Of a DNA stretch of 23,215 nucleotides, positions 18,829 through 23,215 are shown one piece after another (the first letter of the stretch is position 1; every line of letters starts with the position of its first letter). The stretch comes from Chromera velia (Eukaryota; Sar; Chromeraceae), in NCBI GenBank assembly GCA_018398765.1, contig JAHBMJ010001837.1, forward strand, positions 1 to 23,215, written 5' to 3'. The notes below the pieces were generated by a model. It saw nothing but the letters and a program-made list of their open reading frames with translations. It searched no databases and was not told the DNA's origin. Both the position numbers and the translations under genes were made by a program.

Positions 18829-19937
18829 TTGTTTCTTTCTTTCTTTCTTTCTTTCTTTTTCCCTTCCTCAAAGCAGATTTGTGTGGAAAGGCAGGCTTCA
18901 CGAGAAAATCAGGAAGGTGGGCCCCTGGCTCGGTGCCGGGGCTCCCCACGGGGTCCTCCCCTTTGCAAATTTGCTGAGCATGGCGGGGATCAACTCGTTC
19001 TCCTTCCTTCCTGGGACGTTCAAGGGGGCCCCGGCAACCGTCGTGTTCTCCACCCCCTTTCTTCGTTATTTGTTTCTCCTGGGTCCCGCTTGTGATGTGA
19101 GTGCCAAGTCCCTCGAAAGAGAGCTGGCCAAGGGAAGCTTCATCGGGCTCGTACCCGACGGAATCGCCGGTATCTTCAAGTGCAGTCACACAAGCGAAAC
19201 AGTTTACCTGAAAAATCGAAAGGGCCTTGCAAGACTCGCATTGAAGACCGGGTATGCCCTCCTCCCTGCCTACTCAATGGGAAATACAGAAGCCTTCACT
19301 CCCTGGTTCGATCCTTTTGGGCTGATGGAGTGGGCAAGTCGAAAGGCACAGGCAAGTCTGCAAGATTCCCCCTCGACTAAGGGTTGTGTTTTTTGCTCCT
19401 GCTCGGAAAGGGCAGATGAGATTGTAGTGGTCTGAATTGTTTCTTTTCTTCGTCCTTTTATTTTTGGATCTGGCTGCCTCTCGTAGGTCCGTTCCTGTCT
19501 CCTTTGACTCCTCTTATGTAAGATTCTGTTCAATTTTTGTTCCGTAGCTCTTTCCGTTGTCGATTTGCTTGCTCTCATTGCTCTCTCTCTCTCTCGTGCT
19601 GCCTTTTTCCTTCTTTGCGATCCTTCCTTGTTTCTTGCTTTCATTGGTTCTGTTCCCCTTGTTACTCTTTCTGCAAGTCCAGCACCATTGTTCATACACA
19701 TGCGTGCAGGCAAGTCTCTTTTTCTACACTGGGAGGTTCGGTTTGCCTTTAGGTATTCCAAGACGGACCAGGATCACCATGCTGGTTGGGGAGCCAGTGC
19801 TTGTGCAGAAGAAGGAGAATCCAAGTCCGGCAGAAATAGATGAAGTCCATGAGGAGCTGCTGAAAGGAATCAGAGAATGCTTTGACCTTCACAAAGACAG
19901 CCTCGGGTGGGGTCACAAGCAGATGAAGTTTGTGTAA
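17596..19937 (+). CDS. DGAT2: Diacylglycerol O-acyltransferase type 2 (DGAT2-like), four exons
   Basis: Transfers an acyl group from acyl-CoA to diacylglycerol to make triacylglycerol, typically at the ER/lipid droplet surface. Proposed exons: 17596-17836, 18377-18560, 18877-19351, 19710-19937 (TAA). Joined length 1128 nt, in frame, 375 aa, within the family's usual size. A polar N-terminus (1-65) is followed by a hydrophobic hairpin at about 69-113, typical of DGAT2. Then come YFS (138-140, where YFP is usual), APHG (164-167, where HPHG is usual, catalytic His kept), STPFLRYLF (200-208), VPDGIAGIF (234-242), RKGLARLAL (256-264), YSMGNTEAF (274-282), LPLGIPRR (res 312-319) and LVGEPVLV near the C-terminus. 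The VPDGIAG form resembles algal DGAT2s more than plant or animal ones. Every junction keeps frame. Donors are gtcagt, gtcggc and gcaagt, the last an AG|GCAAGT GC-AG intron. The start ATG has A at -3. A monoacylglycerol or wax acyltransferase activity within the superfamily cannot be excluded. Confidence 0.92.
17837..18376 (+). other. Gene 2 intron 1 with (CA)n(GA)n microsatellite
   Basis: 540 bases, phase 1, donor gtcagt, acceptor cacag. A CA then GA compound repeat spans 17886-17946. An open stretch at 17952-18209 ends in a near-consensus donor (GAA|GTAAGT) but finishes in phase 0, while the next coding exon must be entered in phase 1. It is therefore left in the intron. Confidence 0.75.
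18561..18876 (+). other. Gene 2 intron 2 with (TTTC)n microsatellite
   Basis: 316 bases, phase 2, donor gtcggc, acceptor aagcag. A TTTC array at 18799-18859 forms an extended pyrimidine tract just before the acceptor. The splice makes KYFSYR-FVWKGR. Confidence 0.85.
19352..19709 (+). other. Gene 2 intron 3, GC-AG type, flanked by an 11-base direct repeat
   Basis: 358 bases, phase 0. CAGGCAAGTCT occurs at the exon 3/intron junction (from 19349) and again at the intron/exon 4 junction (from 19707). Splicing CAG|GCAAGT to GCAG|GCAAGTCTC keeps frame and yields RKAQ-ASLFFYTG. The nearby GT donor (GTCTGC at 19356) gives the wrong phase with the available acceptors. The AG|GCAAGT context is typical of GC-AG introns. 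Confidence 0.75.
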
Positions 19938-20340
19938 CAGTCGAGGCCCTCATCCCGGCCAGTCTGTACGTAAATATTCTTTCAAGTAAATCAATACTCT
20001 CAGTCTAGCTCTCAGTATCATTGAATACTGTGACCTAGACTGTGACAATACATACAGAACCTAGTTAATAAATTAACGCTAAAGTTGGGCTTTAGATAGC
20101 TCTAGCTACTAGATGATACCTTAGATTATACCTAGAATCTTAAATTAAGTTAGCATAGGTGTTAGGTGCTCCAGGCACTATTAGCAGTCTTAGTAAACAC
20201 TCACTGACAGGCTAATGCTAACATCATCATAAATCTGTCGTGCTACGATACTATGCTAGCTATACGAAAAACAATGTCAGAGATAGTCTAACATAGTCAG
20301 ACATAGCCTAGGACATAGCATTATTTCAAATTCGATTTGA
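19938..20340. other. AT-rich island downstream of gene 2
   Basis: Degenerate repeats rich in CTAG, TTAG and GCTAGC motifs, including AGGTGCTCC, which is also seen near 1590. It may include the gene 2 3' UTR. No gene is supported. Confidence 0.5.
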
Positions 20341-20367
20341 AATGCATCGACATACTATAAGTTCTCC

Positions 20368-20461
20368 GGGGGTGGCGGGATATCGCTATAGGATGGTGGG
20401 CGGTGGGCCTAGCGGTGGGCGGGTGTGGTGGGGCAGTGGTAGGTGGTGTGGCGTGTGTGGG
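20368..20461 (+). repeat. G-rich tract (possible G-quadruplex)
   Basis: About 90 bases with repeated GGTGGG, GGGCGG and GTGGGG runs and very little C, at the border of the AT-rich island. It resembles the tract at 4268-4313, which also lies between an AT-rich island and a gene. This may mark the upstream side of the putative exon at 20548. Confidence 0.5.
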
Positions 20462-20547
20462 TTGTCGAATTAAGTAGAAAATCGCCGAACATGCAGTCAA
20501 TTGTTCATCCAATTTGAGAGACCACACTAAATCATTTGTGCAGCTGA

Positions 20548-20697
20548 ATGAATTTTGGTCAGCTCAATCGATCACGTATCATTGTTGAAGAGGGAATTGA
20601 CGAGTCGGTCGACCAATTCGGGTTCTCCTTCGTATTTCATCGAGGATTCTCTTCGCACAGGGGCCTGCAGGTTCATTCCGTGTGTGCCAATCAAAAG
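20548..20697 (+). CDS. Possible first exon of an unidentified gene
   Basis: An ATG at 20548 opens 50 codons (MNFGQLNRSRIIVEEGIDES, then DQFGFSFVFHRGFSSHRG and VCANQK) that end at AAAAG|GTGAGC, a good splice donor. The composition is non-repetitive, and a G-rich tract lies just upstream. A CAG before the ATG means it could also be an internal exon. I recognise no domain and could not find the next exon with confidence among the repeats that follow. Stretches that might belong to it are 21300-21425, 21867-22085 and 22460-22620. Confidence 0.3.
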
Positions 20698-21815
20698 GTG
20701 AGCAGGCAGGCAGGCAGGCAGGCAGGCAGAAACCTCGTACGCCGTTCAAAAAGGGAACACAGACGTTCGACAGGCAAACAGAGCGAAAGGACACCCAGAA
20801 AAAAAAAGGACGCATTTTGTGTCTAATCATTTCTCGATTCATTCAGTCAGTGTGTCATTCAGCCAGCCAGCCAGCCAGCCAGCCAGCGGGCCAGCCATTC
20901 GACGACATTCTTCTCCCTTCTTCCTTCCTACTTTCCCTCGTCCTTTTCTTTCTTCGCTGAGTCATTCATTCATGCAGCCCTGCAATCATTTCATGCAATC
21001 ACCGACGGACCCACCTTAGGGTTTACTCCTTAATTCATCCATTTCCTCATTGCCCATTTCATCAATTCAGTCGACCCACCACTTAGCCAGCACGTCGGAT
21101 GTTCTTCCCCCGTCCCGCATGCATTCTCTTCAATCGCTCGTGCAGTCAGTCAGTCAGTCAGTCAGTCAGTCAGTCATTCTCACAAAAACTCAGTCAAGCA
21201 GTCGGTCAGTCGGTCAATGCACATGGTCGCTCACTCACTCACTCACTCACTCACTAACTCATGCATACACCTGCTGTCTCGTGGACCCAGCGAGTTCTGC
21301 GTCCAGCTATCCAGCCTGTCAGTGCCTCTCTGGCAAATGGGCTTTACCCCTTGAGTCGATCAGACGGCAGATCAAGAAACCGGCCATAAGCATTTTTTCA
21401 TCTGTGAGACCATCCACAGATCAATGAACATTTGAGTCTTTCCATTTGCACAGGCAGAAATAGGGGCAGATAGCCAAATGCACGCAGACAGACTTCACAC
21501 AGGCACACCGACAACATCCTTTCTTTCTTCTTCTCCGCCTTTACGTTTTGCCTTGCAATCTTTCTTCATGACTTGTCCACGCAACCAGAGGTGGCCAAAC
21601 ACACAGGTACGCGAGCGTGTAGGCAGGAAAGACAAAACCTCTGTTGCGACAAACTCCACCAATGTGCTGATTCACTGCCTGTCTGCCTGCTGACCATGAA
21701 ATTGACCAGTTGCGGCACAGCAACGAATCTGATTTTCCGCCCCTTTGAAGCTCTTCTCTCGACCTGCTTCTTTTTCTCCTGAGATGCTGCATGTGCGCAC
21801 ACACACACACACACG

Positions 21816-21849
<34 letters not shown>

Positions 21850-23080
21850 TTCCCGCCTCTAGCTACATGCCCCCGCATAGGTGTATCGGAAATATCGTGT
21901 CCATGTGTAAGGACAGTCGCGTGGAACGCAGGTGTCTGCTTTCGCCATCTCGTCGACAGTGCAGCGAGAAAGAAAAGAAAACCTTTGTACGGAAAAAAGA
22001 GAAGAGGCCAATCAAGACGGAGGAAGTGGCGCAAGCACCGTATGTCATTGAGAGCCTTGCTCTATTGTTCGACCGAAGGCAAGCTGGTATCGTTCCCTGC
22101 TTTGTTTCCTTCCTTGTCTCCATCCTTTATTTTTCTGCCTTCTCACTTCCATCTTCTCCCCATCTCTCCTTCCTTGCTTGCTTGCTTGCTTGCTTCCTTA
22201 CTTCCGTCTTCCTCCCCGCCTCCTCCCCTTGCTTCGAGTCCTTCTTTTCTTTCGTTCTTTCTCTCCCTCCATCCCTTCCTTACTTCTTTCCTTTCGGTCT
22301 GTCCTTCGGCTGGCGCTTTTCTTTTCTTCGTCTGGTGGTACGTCCTTCCGTGAACCCGTCAGTTTTCCGTTCTCCCTGGATTGCTTTCTTATTGCTTGAT
22401 TGTTTTCCTGCATGTTGGCTCGGCTCGATCGACTGCTGCATTTTCTTTCTTTCAGTCTGCCGTAAGAAAGGAAAGAGTCGAGGCGTCTGGGCGCAATTCA
22501 ACAAAATAAATCCACAGCTAGCGGAGACCATCCACAGAAGCAATTCATTCAACCCACAACCCATGCACTCACCCCTCTTCCTGCTTCTCCCGCTGAGTCC
22601 ACCGAGACGTGCCACCTCTTCGTGAGCATCTGCGCGGACACCCCTGCAGGCAGGCAGGCAGGAAGGCAGGCAGGCAGTCCCCCAACTCTGAGGCCTTTCA
22701 TACAAAACGAGCCATTGAGCATTTTTTTCTCCCCCCTCTCTTCTCCTTCCTTCCTTCCTTTTCTTTTTTCTCTCTTCCTTCCTTTCTTTCGTTTCCATCT
22801 TTCTGTCATTCCTTCCTGCTTGCCTGCTTGCTTTTTCTTGTTCTACGGTGGTTTGGACAAACAAGGTCTCTCTCTCTTTTTTTTCTCTCTCTCCCTCCCT
22901 TCCTGCCTAAGGAACAAAGACGGAGGGACAGAAAGAAAGAAAGAAAGAAGCAGTCGGCATGAGCCGGAGGAAAGAAAAAGAAAATCAATCGAGGAATCAA
23001 AGCACACCCGAATTGTATCGTCAGAAGTCCACCAGAAAGCGTGGAAGGAAGCACAAGTGCCGCGGCAAACAAGTTTCTCC
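20698..23080. other. Microsatellite-rich region, no resolved gene
   Basis: Tandem arrays: GGCA (20701-20728), AGCC (20861-20886), CAGT (21144-21175), CACT (21231-21256), CA then GA (21797-21849), TTGC (22171-22196), GGCA (22647-22675) and CCTT/TTTC stretches (about 22745-22800). Between them are short open segments. One at 21867-22085 is rich in Lys/Arg in two frames; another near 22460-22620 follows a TTTCAG. These may be exons of the gene starting near 20548, but no consistent phase chain could be built. Confidence 0.4.
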
Positions 23081-23215
23081 TCAAGAACATGGAAGCGAAA
23101 GTGAGGGGGGAAACGATCAATGCGAAGCACATCACACACACCTTCTTCTGCATCAGTCAGTATTCAACAGACAGAATCGATGGAGACACCCGCACCCCCC
23201 CGTCCCCCCCCCCCC
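23081..23215. repeat. C-rich contig end
   Basis: The last 30 or so bases are nearly pure C, mirroring the poly-G start of the window. Interpreted as a low-complexity assembly end. Confidence 0.6.

Overview
The window reads as nuclear DNA of a eukaryote. Its two confident genes are split by GT-AG introns (one is GC-AG), no bacterial-style operons are visible, and the non-coding DNA is full of di- and tetranucleotide microsatellites. The first gene encodes a leader with a hydrophobic signal peptide followed by an Ala-Phe junction and a basic, Ser/Thr-rich stretch. That is the plastid-targeting style of algae with complex red-lineage plastids. The second gene is an acyltransferase with algal-type DGAT2 motifs. 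I therefore infer a microalga (ochrophyte, chromerid or similar), but the sequence does not fix the species. The window begins in a poly-G run and ends in a poly-C run, so it is probably a whole contig that ends in low-complexity sequence.

Layout. 1-600: low-complexity edge and unassigned DNA. About 600-4110: an AT-rich island of degenerate repeats with a MITE-like element, its inverted and internally deleted relative, and CAGA and GA microsatellites. 4110-4556: a dispersed repeat copy, a G-rich tract and a nested palindrome just upstream of gene 1. 4557-9350 (+): a seven-exon gene for a Mn-type ADP-ribose/CDP-alcohol diphosphatase (predicted 408 aa), whose introns are packed with microsatellites. 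9351-10880: unassigned. 10881-11560: a second AT-rich island. 11937-12514 (-): the 3' part of an unidentified minus-strand gene. 13027-14092: an 850-base polypyrimidine tract followed by a 200-base CATT-type array. 14093-15050: unassigned, with weak coding signal. 15050-17075: a third AT-rich island with direct, inverted and hairpin-bearing repeats. 17596-19937 (+): a four-exon DGAT2-type acyltransferase gene (predicted 375 aa). 19938-20340: a fourth AT-rich island. 20341-20470: a second G-rich tract. 20548-23215: mostly microsatellites with one plausible exon.

The two confident genes meet at lipid metabolism. DGAT2 consumes diacylglycerol, and the diphosphatase family can hydrolyse CDP-choline/CDP-glycerol-type compounds that compete for or feed phospholipid synthesis. 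Any functional link is inference. I found no RNA genes, no CRISPR and no clear transposase gene. No wholly new system is evident. The best leads are the leader on the diphosphatase, the duplicated splice donor, the repeat-flanked GC-AG intron, the repeated hairpins with a compensatory pair, and the unidentified minus-strand protein.
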